64,000 nt of DNA. Origin: Sandaracinus amylolyticus. Its GTDB lineage: Bacteria; Myxococcota_A; Polyangia; Polyangiales; Sandaracinaceae. Both the position numbers and the translations under genes were made by a program. The notes below the pieces were generated by a model. That model saw nothing but the letters and a program-made list of their open reading frames with translations. It did no database searches and was not told the origin of the DNA. Position 1 is the first letter of the stretch. Each line of letters starts with the position of its first letter. Positions 8,012-16,410 of the stretch are shown here, in pieces. The stretch covers positions 7,068,001 through 7,132,000 of the forward strand of contig NZ_CP011125.1 of assembly GCF_000737325.1 (NCBI RefSeq), written 5' to 3'.

Positions 8012-10645
8012 TTACCGTTCGTTACAAATCGCGACCTTCACGCCGGGCGGGATGAGGACGCCGTCGTCGCGGCTCTGGAGGAGCGGCCGGAGCCCGAGGT
8101 CCTTCAGCCGCGTGAGCGTGACGTTCACGCGGTTCTTCGCCGAGCTCTCGCTCGCGCGCTCGCCGGGCCATCCGACGCGGAAGAGCGTGTCGGTGGAGAG
8201 CGCGACGCCCGGCGACTCGAGGCGCGCCGCGACGAGCGCGTCGAGGATCAGGCGCACCGCGCGCTTGCGGAGGAGCTCGACCTCGGGGCCGCCCGCGACG
8301 CGGAACCAGCGCGCGTCGACGCCCACCTCGAGGTCGGCGGCGAGCTCGGGGATCGCGCGGGCGAGGAGCGTGCGCAGGAGACGCGCGTCGGAGGTGTGCG
8401 ACGAAGCCGGCGCGGCGAGGGCGCGCGCTCGGCTGGCGGCGCGCTCGATCGCGTCGTCCCCTCGCGCGAGCACGAGCGCGACGTGGGCCTCGGCGATCTC
8501 GGCGACCTCCGCGACCGCCGCGGAGTCGACGGCGCGCACCGCCGCGAGCCGCTCGCGCGCCAGGGCATCGCGGCCGAGCGCGCCCGCCGCGATCGCCTGG
8601 ATCGCCGCGGCGATCGCGGCGCGATCGCGGTCACCGCTCGCGCGGTACGCGGCCTCGGTGTCGTGGATCAGCGGGAGCGCGTCCGCGAAGCGGCCCTGGA
8701 ACAAGCGGACGTACGCGAGCACCCCGCGCACCGCCGCGTGGAACGAGTGGAGCGCGATCGCGCGCGCGATCGCGAGCGACTCTTCGATCGCGAGCTCGGC
8801 GTCGGCGATGCGGCCGACCTCGAGCAGCGCGTTGGCGCGCACCGCGAGGACCTCGCACTCGGCGCGCCGGAGGCCTTCGCGCCGCGCCGCGGCGAGCGCG
8901 GCGTCGGCCGTCTCGACCGCCTCGTCGCCGCGGCCGGCGTGCATGAGCGCGAGCGCGGCGTTCGCCGCCGCGCGTGCCTCGCGCGCCGCGTCACCGAGCG
9001 AGCCATAGAGCGCCGAGGCGCGCGCGAGCGACGCGTGGGCCTCGTCGAGCCGGCGCTGCACGAGCAGCGACGAGCCGTGCTCGAACGCGTGGAGCGCGTC
9101 GATCGCGGGATCCACGCCGACCTCGATCGCGCCGCGGGCCCGCGCCAGCGCGTCGGCCGCGGCGTCGTGGCGGCGCTCGATCGAGCGGAGCCGCGCGGTG
9201 CGCAGCCACGCCTCGGCGCACGTGGAGCGATCGCGCGCGCGCTCGGCCCAGGTGCGCGCGGCCTCGAGGCGCGCATCGGCCTCGGCGATCTCCCAGCGCA
9301 GCGAGCGCACCGTCCCGCGCGCGAGCTCGACGCGGCCCCGCGCGCCGGCGTCGCGCTCGCCGATCACCTCGCCGCCGCGATCGAGCCGCTCGAGGTAGCG
9401 ATCGATCGGGCCGTGGTGGCCCTCGGTGTAGATCGGCGCGATCGCGGCGAGCGCGGACGCGCCCAGCGCGGCATCGCTGGTCTCGCTGCGCGGATCGACG
9501 AGGTGATCGCAGGCCGCGAGCACGTTCTCGACGTCGGCGAGCAGCGCGCGGCGCACCACGGATGACGCGCGCGCACCGTCGCGGATCGCACGGGCCGCGA
9601 AGTGCGTCGCGTGCCGCGCGCGCGCGGCGCCGAGCTCGGCGCGCTCGCTCACGAACGCGCGCACCGGCTCGTACGCGCGGTAGCGGGCGCGCCCGTCGCG
9701 CTCCTCGACGAGGAGGACCGAGCGATCGTGGAGCGCGTGCAGCACCGCGAGGGTGTCCGCCTCGCTCCGCTCGAGGAGCGCGATCGCGGCCTCGAGATCG
9801 AGCCCGCCGCGCGCGATCGAGAGCCGCGCGAGCGCGTCGCGCTCCGCCTCGGAGAGGAGATCCCACGACCACGCGATCGCCGCCGCCAGCGTGCCGTGTC
9901 GATCGACGCCGGCGCGCACCGCGCTGCCGAGCACGCCGATCCCCGACTCGACGCGCTCGCGCACGCCGTGGACGCCCAGCAGCCAGAGCTGCGCCGCGCA
10001 GAGCTCGAGCGCGAGCGGGATGCCATCGACCGCGCGCGCGATCGCGGCGAGATCGCGCGCCTCGGAGTCGCTCGGCGCGAAGCTCGGACGGCGCGCCCGT
10101 GCGCGCGCGAGGAGCACGCGCACCGCGTCCGCGGCGAGGATGCGCTCGGGGTCGTGGTCGTCGCTCGCGGGGACCGAGAGCGGCGCGAGCGGCAGGCAGC
10201 GCTCGGCCGGGACCCGCAGCGGCTCGCGCGACGTCACGATCAGCGGCGCGGCGCTCGCGGACGCCCACCGCTCGATGTTCGACGCGGTGACGTCGACGAC
10301 CTGCTCGACGTTGTCGAGGACGAGCGCGCCGCCCGACCACGTGCGGAGCGCCTCGTGCACCGCGCCCGCGAGATCGTCGGCCGAGCGCGCCGAGAGCGCG
10401 CGCACGTCGAGCGCCGCCGCGACCGCGGCGCAGGTGTCGCCGAGGTCGCGCGCCGCCGCGAGATCGACGAACCGATGCGGAGCGTCCTCGAGCAGCGCCC
10501 GCGCGAGCCGCGTCTTCCCGATCCCCGGCGCGCCGACGATCGTGAGCAGCCGGGCACCGTCGGCGAGGAGCGCCCGCCCCGTCTCGAGCTCGACGTCGCG
10601 ACCGACGAGATCGCTGCGCCGTCCACGCTCCCGCCCGCGCGCCAT
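8012..10645 (-). CDS. NB-ARC ATPase/TPR regulator with C-terminal winged helix
   Basis: 877 residues, cytoplasmic. The N-terminal NTPase has a Walker A GAPGIGKTRLA (about residue 37), a Walker B ALVLDNVEQV and the IVTSREPLRVPAER sensor typical of AfsR/LuxR-type NB-ARC regulators. The motif GIPLALELCAAQL follows. The middle (about 390-770) is Ala-rich TPR. The last about 85 residues form a winged helix (NRVNVTLTRLKDLGL...GVLIPPG) like the OmpR C-terminal domain. The DNA-binding domain is C-terminal, whereas in SARP-type AfsR it is N-terminal. Start ATG 10645 follows a TATGTA box by 8 bp; a GTG/ATG start six codons upstream is possible. The regulon is unknown. Confidence 0.88.
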   Translation of the reverse strand: MARGRERGRRSDLVGRDVELETGRALLADGARLLTIVGAPGIGKTRLARALLEDAPHRFVDLAAARDLGDTCAAVAAALDVRALSARSADDLAGAVHEALRTWSGGALVLDNVEQVVDVTASNIERWASASAAPLIVTSREPLRVPAERCLPLAPLSVPASDDHDPERILAADAVRVLLARARARRPSFAPSDSEARDLAAIARAVDGIPLALELCAAQLWLLGVHGVRERVESGIGVLGSAVRAGVDRHGTLAAAIAWSWDLLSEAERDALARLSIARGGLDLEAAIALLERSEADTLAVLHALHDRSVLLVEERDGRARYRAYEPVRAFVSERAELGAARARHATHFAARAIRDGARASSVVRRALLADVENVLAACDHLVDPRSETSDAALGASALAAIAPIYTEGHHGPIDRYLERLDRGGEVIGERDAGARGRVELARGTVRSLRWEIAEADARLEAARTWAERARDRSTCAEAWLRTARLRSIERRHDAAADALARARGAIEVGVDPAIDALHAFEHGSSLLVQRRLDEAHASLARASALYGSLGDAAREARAAANAALALMHAGRGDEAVETADAALAAARREGLRRAECEVLAVRANALLEVGRIADAELAIEESLAIARAIALHSFHAAVRGVLAYVRLFQGRFADALPLIHDTEAAYRASGDRDRAAIAAAIQAIAAGALGRDALARERLAAVRAVDSAAVAEVAEIAEAHVALVLARGDDAIERAASRARALAAPASSHTSDARLLRTLLARAIPELAADLEVGVDARWFRVAGGPEVELLRKRAVRLILDALVAARLESPGVALSTDTLFRVGWPGERASESSAKNRVNVTLTRLKDLGLRPLLQSRDDGVLIPPGVKVAICNER

Positions 10646-10696
10646 GTCGCGGCTACATACCAAGATCTCGCGGGAATTTCCGCTGACGACCGTGGC

Positions 10697-11203
10697 TCAG
10701 CTCGTCGCGACGACGACGACGCGGACGACGATCCACACCGCGAGCAGGAACGCGAGCGCGTAGAAGACACGATCGAGCGCGCCGCGCAGGCGCGTCGACT
10801 GCGCCGCGAGGTGACCGAGCCCGCCGAAGCCGGGGATCATCGCGACGCGGATCCAGTCGGCGGCCTCGCGGTCCTGTCCGATCAGCACCGGCGCCAGCAG
10901 TGGCTGCGCGTTGATCGCGATACCGATCAGCGCGACGGCGATGCCGCACACGCCCGGCGCGATCAGCACGCGCACGCTCGTCGATCGCCGGAAGAGCACG
11001 AGCGCCGTGCCGAGCCCCCACGCCGCCGCGAGCAGGCCCTGAGCGACGTAGTCCCAGTGCGAGACCGGGTGGTCGTGCGCGCGCGCCATGTCGACCTCGA
11101 GCCAGACGAGCACGAGCGCTGGGAGCGCGCAGACGAGCGCGGCGATGCCGCCGAGGACCGAGATCCAGGTGCGTGATCGGCGCGCGGGCTCGGCAGGGCG
11201 CAT
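10697..11203 (-). CDS. Small inner-membrane protein, five or so TM segments
   Basis: 168 residues, function not recognised. Hydrophobic stretches lie at about 12-38 (ISVLGGIAALVCALPALVLVWL), 52-70, 80-100, 106-125 and 145-168. The first loop holds a polar DMARAHDHPVSHWDY segment. The ATG is preceded by a TACCCT box at leaderless spacing. It is divergent from a lipoprotein gene across a 99-bp region with nested inverted repeats. It lies 51 bp upstream of the NB-ARC regulator on the same strand and could be cotranscribed with it. Confidence 0.68.
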   Translation of the reverse strand: MRPAEPARRSRTWISVLGGIAALVCALPALVLVWLEVDMARAHDHPVSHWDYVAQGLLAAAWGLGTALVLFRRSTSVRVLIAPGVCGIAVALIGIAINAQPLLAPVLIGQDREAADWIRVAMIPGFGGLGHLAAQSTRLRGALDRVFYALAFLLAVWIVVRVVVVATS

Positions 11204-11210
11204 GCGAGCG

Positions 11211-11216
11211 AGGGTA
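11211..11216 (-). promoter_or_regulatory. TACCCT -10-like box, leaderless spacing
   Basis: Read on the minus strand, TACCCT ends 7 bp before the ATG at 11203. This predicts a transcript that begins at or near the start codon. Confidence 0.45.
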
Positions 11217-11242
11217 TCGCGTTCGAGGAGCCCCACGACGAC

Positions 11243-11271
11243 GGCGCGCTTGAACGCGCCATTTAAGCGCG
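11243..11271. promoter_or_regulatory. Nested inverted repeats in divergent promoter region
   Basis: GGCGCG (11243-11248) pairs with CGCGCC (11255-11260). In competition, CGCGCTT (11245-11251) pairs with AAGCGCG (11265-11271). The local TTGAA and ATTTAA steps are unusually AT-rich for this genome. The element lies between two divergent starts, where a shared operator would be expected. Confidence 0.4.
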
Positions 11272-11302
11272 GCCCCGTCGCGCTCGCGGGCACACTCGGA
11301 GC

Positions 11303-12535
11303 ATGCACTCGCTCGTTCGCTCCTGGGCTCCATCCGCGCGCGCCGGCGCGCTCGTGCTCGCGCTCGGCGGATGCTCGGGCACGCACGTGCGCCACGAGGT
11401 CGACGCAGCGACCGCGTCCGACGGTGGCGCGATCGAGATCGACGCCGGACGCGATCCAGTCGCGCTCGTCGACGCGGGCACGAGCGACGTCGACGCGTAC
11501 GTCGAGGTCGACGCAGGAGGCTCCGAGCCGCCGTGCGAGCCGCGCATCTTGGTGACCGCGCGCGCCGCGCGCGTCGCGTACTTCGCTCCGCGCGCGGACG
11601 GCTATCTCGCGGTCGCGTGGTCCGCGAGGGACGCCGAGGGTGCCCGGAGCCTCGCGCTCCAGCGGCTCTACTCGACCGGCATCGCGCGCGGCGAGCCACG
11701 GCCGATCCCCGGCGAGCACCTCACGCCGATCCAGGACGGGCTCGTCGCGTACGGGGGCTCGCCCCCGATGTTCCACCACGTCGACGCGAACGGCCTCGCG
11801 GCCGGCGAGCCCATCTCGGCGCCGGAGGACTGGGCGCTCGTCTCGGACGTGGTCGCGTCGGGCACGAGCGTGCGCGGCACCGCGGTGCACCGCCTCGAGG
11901 ACGGCACCTACGACACGCTGGTGTACGCCCTCGACGTCGCGGGCCGCGCGCCCGAGGTCCGCGACGTCGGCGACGCGGATCGCGAGCTCGCGATCCTCGG
12001 GCACGAGGGCGATCGCGAGCTCGTCTTCCGCCGCGCTGGTGGCGCCGCCATCGTCGAGCGCACGACGCTCGATCGCGAGGTCGTGCACGAGCACGCGTGG
12101 TCGCACGAGGCGATCACGCCCGTGGCCGCGCGCTTCGATGCGTCGCACGGCGTGTGGCTCGTCCTGGCGGAGGAGCGCGTCACGAGCGACGTCGGGTCGT
12201 ACGCGCGCCCCGCGATCGTCGCGCTCGGCACGCGTGACGAGGAGCGCATCACGCGCGTGGTCGATGCGCGGATCATGCGCGCCGTCGTCGGCACGATCGC
12301 GATCGGCGACGGCATCGGCGCGCTCGCGATCGACGACCACCACGGGAGCTCGTCTGTCGTGTTCGTGTCGCTCGACACGCTCGAGGTGCTCGAGATCCGC
12401 GAGGTGCCCGAGATGTGGCGCGGCGCGATCGCGTGGCTCCCGGGCGAGTCGTCGTTCGCGATGGTGACCGAGACGAGCCCCTACGAGCCGTCGACGACGC
12501 TCACGTTCCACTGCGGGCTGCGCCCGGCGCGGTGA
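11303..12535 (+). CDS. Lipoprotein with propeller-like body, unknown function
   Basis: 410 residues. The signal peptide ends in the lipobox LGGC (about residue 24), followed by a Val/Asp/Ala/Gly-rich linker (about 30-70). The body has repeated short beta strands separated by charged turns (YLAVAWSARDAEG, LVYALDVAGRAPE, GVWLVLAEERVTS, SVVFVSLDTLEV). This is compatible with a beta-propeller exposed to the periplasm or cell surface. No enzyme motif was seen. A CACACT box lies 6 bp before the ATG. It converges on an exported protein gene with only 8 bp between the two stops. Confidence 0.75.
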   Translation: MHSLVRSWAPSARAGALVLALGGCSGTHVRHEVDAATASDGGAIEIDAGRDPVALVDAGTSDVDAYVEVDAGGSEPPCEPRILVTARAARVAYFAPRADGYLAVAWSARDAEGARSLALQRLYSTGIARGEPRPIPGEHLTPIQDGLVAYGGSPPMFHHVDANGLAAGEPISAPEDWALVSDVVASGTSVRGTAVHRLEDGTYDTLVYALDVAGRAPEVRDVGDADRELAILGHEGDRELVFRRAGGAAIVERTTLDREVVHEHAWSHEAITPVAARFDASHGVWLVLAEERVTSDVGSYARPAIVALGTRDEERITRVVDARIMRAVVGTIAIGDGIGALAIDDHHGSSSVVFVSLDTLEVLEIREVPEMWRGAIAWLPGESSFAMVTETSPYEPSTTLTFHCGLRPAR

Positions 12536-12543
12536 CGCGCGGC

Positions 12544-13452
12544 TCAGGGCGCGGGGATCTGGAAGGACGTCGACGGAAACGCCGGATCGCCGACGAACGG
12601 CGACGTGCGGAGCGCCTGGAAGAACGGCGCGACGCACGCGCGGCGACGCGGGCAGTCGCGCACGTCGACCGCGGTCACGCGTCCGTCGTTCGCGAAGCTC
12701 ACGTGCACGTCGCAGCGCTCGATCGTGGCCGCGGGCGCGCGGCACGCGACCTGCGCGGCCTCCGACGCGCGCAGCATCGCGAGCACGGTTCCGTCGGCGT
12801 CGAAGCGTCCCGGAACGCTCGGGTGATCGCGCAGGTCGCACGTCGCGTGCGGGACGTCGCGGCAGGCGTCGGGATGCACGTCGCAGCGCGCCGGACCTCG
12901 GGTGCGCGACACCTCGACGTAGCGCGTGCCGTCGTGCTCGTAGCGGATCCGGGTCGCGCCCTCCGCGCCGGTCGCGGGCGCGATCGTCGTCACGAGATCG
13001 CGCAGACCGTGGTGGCCCGGGCGCACCGCCTCCGCGTGAGGCGCGTCGCCCTCGACGGTGCCGAGCAGCACGTCGCACGCGGTGCCGCGCGTCGCGTACA
13101 CGTCCCAGCGCACCTCGCCCGGGCACGTGCCCTCGGGCGCGCGCTCGCGAGGCCGCGGCACGAGCGCATCCGCGCGCCCGTCGCCGTCGAGGTCCCACGC
13201 GCGCAGCGTCGCGAACCGGTGGTCGACCTGGGTCCGGCCCGATGCGGGCCAGCGCGTGATCCGCGTCGTGAACGAGAGCTCCGGCGCCGGCACGCACGCA
13301 GCGTCCTGCTTCGCGCGCGCTCGCGCGCCGACCGACGCGACGATCACCGCGGCGAGGAACGCGACGACGGTGAGCGCGCGGCGCGGGACCACGAGGTCGA
13401 CTACGCGCGCGGCGATCGCGATCTGCCTTCCGAGCACGACGTCGCGCGCCAC
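12544..13452 (-). CDS. Exported protein with FG-GAP-like motif
   Basis: 302 residues with a GTG start. A hydrophobic segment at about 27-45 (ALTVVAFLAAVIVASVGARA) is a signal anchor or signal peptide. It is followed by a Cys-containing exported domain with ten or more cysteines. AWDLDGDGRADALVP (about 88-102) matches the calcium-binding DxDGDGxxD loop of FG-GAP/VCBS repeats. The later part has paired cysteines (CDVHPDACRDVPHATCDL, RRRACVAPF) that suggest disulfides. The terminal VSFANDGRVTAVDV resembles the AgmX/TonB-C-like strands found in myxobacterial exported proteins. The start is uncertain; an internal GTG near residue 22 would still give a signal peptide. Confidence 0.65.
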   Translation of the reverse strand: MARDVVLGRQIAIAARVVDLVVPRRALTVVAFLAAVIVASVGARARAKQDAACVPAPELSFTTRITRWPASGRTQVDHRFATLRAWDLDGDGRADALVPRPRERAPEGTCPGEVRWDVYATRGTACDVLLGTVEGDAPHAEAVRPGHHGLRDLVTTIAPATGAEGATRIRYEHDGTRYVEVSRTRGPARCDVHPDACRDVPHATCDLRDHPSVPGRFDADGTVLAMLRASEAAQVACRAPAATIERCDVHVSFANDGRVTAVDVRDCPRRRACVAPFFQALRTSPFVGDPAFPSTSFQIPAP

Positions 13453-13500
13453 GGATCGACGTGGATCCCGTGGCGCGCCCGAGCGCTCGACGGCGTGGGC

Positions 13501-15513
13501 TCAGGTGCCGGTGAACGTGCACACGGCGCCGACGCACGAGTAGCCGGCGGGGTAGCCGCGCTCGTCGCAGTCGGTGTCGTTCACGCACTCGCTCCCGCAG
13601 CCGGTCTCGCAGTCGTTCCCCTCCGAGTCGCACGCGGTGCGGCACACGCCGGTCCCGTTCTCGTAGCAGGGCGCGAACACGCCGGGGTCGTCGCACGCGA
13701 GCTCGAAGCAGCGCGCACCGCCCGGGTAGTCGTGGATGCAGACCGCCTGGGGGTCGTTGAAGAGGCGCCGGCAGTCGGCGACGCACGCGAAGTCGGGCGG
13801 GCCGCGATCGTCGCGGTAGCAGTGGCCGAGGCCGCCGCCGCCCTGGGTGTCCGCGCCGTAGCAGCTGAGCCCGGTGGCGCACTGCTCGTCGCTCTCGCAC
13901 TCGCACCCGGCGGGGCGGTTGTTGCCGCCGTCGCCCGCGGGCTGGCAGCGCGTGCACACGCCGACGGTGGTGCTCGCGCTGAACGTCGTCGTCACGCACG
14001 TCATCTCGCCGTCGTGATCCGGGCAGAACTGCGTCGGCAGGTAGTCGCCGTCGGGCGCGCCGGTGCTCGGCACCTGGGCGCAGATGCAGCCCTCTTCGCC
14101 GGCGGCGTCGCACGGCGCGGGCGGCGGATCGCCGTTCGACGGCCAGCGCACCATCTCGCGCGTGCGCACCGCGCGGCCGAAGTGGTGGATCATCTGCGCG
14201 TAGACGTCGACGGCGCGCGAGGCCATGTCGCGGTGCAGGCACTCGTTGCCGTTCGGCGCGACGTACGACGCGAGCTCGTGTGCCTCCTCGGGGCCGTAGA
14301 TCGCGTCCACGTGCTCGATCGCGGTGAGGCAGTCCGATCCGTGGCCGTGCGTGTGGCGATCGAGGAGCGCGGCGCCGCCGACGAAGATCCAGTGCAGCGG
14401 CTCGTGGATCATCAGCCGAATGCGGCTGTCGGCGTCGTGGTCCGTGAAGAAGCGCGCGCAGAAGTTGAGCTCGCCGCGATCGAAGTGATGCGCGGAGGGC
14501 GGCGAGCCGACGTTGCACACGTTGGTCTCGCCGGCCGGTGGGCAGTAGAGCCGCACCGTCTGACGGCCGTGCTTCAGCGTGCGGAACACCCGCCACACGT
14601 CCTCGACGCCCTCGTGCACGCGCTCGAAGCGGCCGGTGTCGTACTCGCCGTACCACCACTCCGGCGCGACGTTCCGCTCCGTGAGCTCGCCGTGCACGTC
14701 GCGGCCCTGCGCGCCCCACGCGAACTCGCGATCGGCGAACGAGCGCGTCTCGAGCCACTCGACCATCAGGTACGCCCAGAACGTCTCGATGTGCGCGCGG
14801 GCCCACGCCGCGCGGATCTGCGAGCAGCGCGTGAGGTCCTCGCAGCCGGTGAGCGCGGGCAGGCGGATCGGCGGCATGTCGCGCGGGATCTGCGGCGCGA
14901 GGCCCTGGAACGCGGTGGTGAGGCAGCCGGGCGGCTGCGTGCGCGAGGGCGGCCCGACGGGGCGCGCCGGCGCACCGCTCGCGTCCATCGACGACAGGCT
15001 CAGCTCGAACCCGCGCGTGGTCTCGGTGAACGACGCGACGATCGACGCGCCGACCAGCTCGCGCGAGCCGATGTGGAGCGCGAGATCGGACGACGTCGGG
15101 CGCGCGGTCGGGCTGCCCGCGTTGACGACGTGGACGGTCGTGCCGTCGATGTCGAGCTCGGCGTAGGTGGAGCCGTCGGCGGCGGTCCGGATCGCGTCCT
15201 CGTCGATGTCGATCGCGACGCGCACCGCGGTCTCGCGGGGGAACGCGCTCGTCGCGATCGACTGACCGGCGCGCGCGAGCTCGTGCACGCGACGAACGAG
15301 CGCGGAGTCGTCGGGCTCGCTCACGTCCTCGTCGACGGTGCCGACCTCGGGCTCGACACAATCGGCGGGCTCGGGATCGGGCGGCACCTCGGGGCCGACG
15401 TCGGGCGTGTCGGCGCCTGCGTCGGGATCGGGCCGTGGATCGGCCGGCGCTGGCGTGCACGCGGTGAGCGCAGCGAGCGCGGACCAGAAGACGAACGAGC
15501 CAGCACGCATCAT
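13501..15513 (-). CDS. Lipoprotein with M35-like zinc protease motif and Cys-rich tail
   Basis: 670 residues. The signal peptide ends in LTAC, followed by a Pro/Asp/Glu linker. The central domain carries HEPLH at residues 370-374 and, 29 residues on, DAIYG (D403), then ASRAVDVYAQMI. This matches the aspzincin layout (HExxH ... DxxYG, with the Asp as third zinc ligand) of M35 deuterolysin/lysine-specific metallopeptidases. From about 465 to the end there are over 30 cysteines in EGF/Kazal-like spacing (CECESDEQCATGLSCYG, CVNDTDCDERGY), probably a disulfide-rich surface module. A strong ribosome site (GAGGAGG) precedes the tandem ATG codons at 15513 and 15510. Activity is an inference from the motifs. 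Confidence 0.75.
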   Translation of the reverse strand: MMRAGSFVFWSALAALTACTPAPADPRPDPDAGADTPDVGPEVPPDPEPADCVEPEVGTVDEDVSEPDDSALVRRVHELARAGQSIATSAFPRETAVRVAIDIDEDAIRTAADGSTYAELDIDGTTVHVVNAGSPTARPTSSDLALHIGSRELVGASIVASFTETTRGFELSLSSMDASGAPARPVGPPSRTQPPGCLTTAFQGLAPQIPRDMPPIRLPALTGCEDLTRCSQIRAAWARAHIETFWAYLMVEWLETRSFADREFAWGAQGRDVHGELTERNVAPEWWYGEYDTGRFERVHEGVEDVWRVFRTLKHGRQTVRLYCPPAGETNVCNVGSPPSAHHFDRGELNFCARFFTDHDADSRIRLMIHEPLHWIFVGGAALLDRHTHGHGSDCLTAIEHVDAIYGPEEAHELASYVAPNGNECLHRDMASRAVDVYAQMIHHFGRAVRTREMVRWPSNGDPPPAPCDAAGEEGCICAQVPSTGAPDGDYLPTQFCPDHDGEMTCVTTTFSASTTVGVCTRCQPAGDGGNNRPAGCECESDEQCATGLSCYGADTQGGGGLGHCYRDDRGPPDFACVADCRRLFNDPQAVCIHDYPGGARCFELACDDPGVFAPCYENGTGVCRTACDSEGNDCETGCGSECVNDTDCDERGYPAGYSCVGAVCTFTGT

Positions 15514-15723
15514 CGATCCTCCTCGTCGAGCAACGGACGAGGGGACCGTTCAGCAACGTGCGTGCCCCGCGAAATTGCCGTGAATCTCGCGCAATTCGAG
15601 GTCGCAGATTCCTGCGAGTCGCGAGATTTCGCGAGCCGTCGTCGCGAACGTCCGCGAGGCATATCGGCGACGCTCGTTCGCCGCTCCGTGCGCTGCGTGA
15701 AGGACCGAACGCCGCTCGAACGT
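15514..15723. promoter_or_regulatory. Intergenic region with two dyads, promoter of metalloprotease gene
   Basis: This 210-bp gap is the upstream region of the minus-strand metalloprotease-like lipoprotein gene. It contains AATTGC (15573-15578) and GCAATT (15591-15596) as a dyad with 12-bp spacing. TCGCGA repeats at 15619-15624 and 15629-15634, 10 bp apart. A GGAGGA ribosome site lies just before the start. The region is noticeably richer in A/T than the flanking genes. No coding sequence is supported. Confidence 0.4.
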
Positions 15724-16410
15724 TCACTCGGATGGAGGCGGGAACACCAGCTGGAGCAGCTCGCCGAGGGTCGGACGCCCGAGCAGCTCGTCGAAGGTCC
15801 GCGCCGACCACGCCTCCTCGAGATCGAGCATCCAGCGGCCGGCGGAGCGGATGCCCGCATCGAGGAGCTCGCGATCGTCCGCGCCCGCCTGCTCGCGGAG
15901 CTCGCGCAGCCGGACCGGCGTACGGCGGAGCAGCGCCCAGGTGACCGCGAACTCCGTCGCCGCCTCCGCGCGATCCGGCGCGCGATCGATCTTCTGGATG
16001 ACCGCGGCGACGGTCGCGAACGGATCGATCGGCGCTTCCGAGCGCCGCGCAGCGACCGTCCCGCGTGGCGGCGTCGCCTCGCGGAAGATCTCGTCGAGCC
16101 TGCGGTCGACGGCCGGTCCCGTGCGTGCGTCCCACGCGTCGTGAAGGTGCCGCTTGCCCTGGGCGAGCAAGCCGCGGGCGACCTCGAGCGCGCGCTGTAG
16201 CTCGGGCGCGCGGCCATCCTCGTCACGGAAGGCGTCGATCAGCGCGAGCAGCATGCCGTACCGATCACCGAAGAGCCGCGCCGACTCGAGGTACGGTGTC
16301 GCGCGGCTCGCCACGGTATGGATCGAGTCGGTGATCATCCACTGGACGCTCGGCGTGCCATCGGGCAGCCGCGCGGCCGGTGCGATGCGGGTGCCATCGT
16401 CGGCGCTCAT
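15724..16410 (-). CDS. Cytoplasmic helical protein, unknown function
   Basis: 228 residues, no signal peptide or TM. The protein is almost all helix by composition, with many Ala/Arg/Glu and heptad-like leucines. The ATG at 16410 overlaps the stop of the large surface-protein gene by four bases (ATGA), so it is translated as the second gene of that operon. The family was not recognised. A longer reading from 16488 is possible, but it would overlap the upstream gene by 82 bases and starts with an Arg-rich stretch, so the coupled start is preferred. Confidence 0.7.
   Translation of the reverse strand: MSADDGTRIAPAARLPDGTPSVQWMITDSIHTVASRATPYLESARLFGDRYGMLLALIDAFRDEDGRAPELQRALEVARGLLAQGKRHLHDAWDARTGPAVDRRLDEIFREATPPRGTVAARRSEAPIDPFATVAAVIQKIDRAPDRAEAATEFAVTWALLRRTPVRLRELREQAGADDRELLDAGIRSAGRWMLDLEEAWSARTFDELLGRPTLGELLQLVFPPPSE

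Noticed and set aside
10697-16135. Minus-strand open frame of about 1800 codons
   Set aside because: It overlaps several well-supported genes in other frames and is mostly Arg/Ala/Asp low complexity. Only the final 168 residues (from ATG 11203) make a plausible protein.
12415-16200. Plus-strand open frame of about 1260 codons
   Set aside because: It is antisense to the metalloprotease-like and FG-GAP-like genes. Its Arg/Val/Ala/His-rich composition has no domain, as expected for a GC-rich shadow frame.
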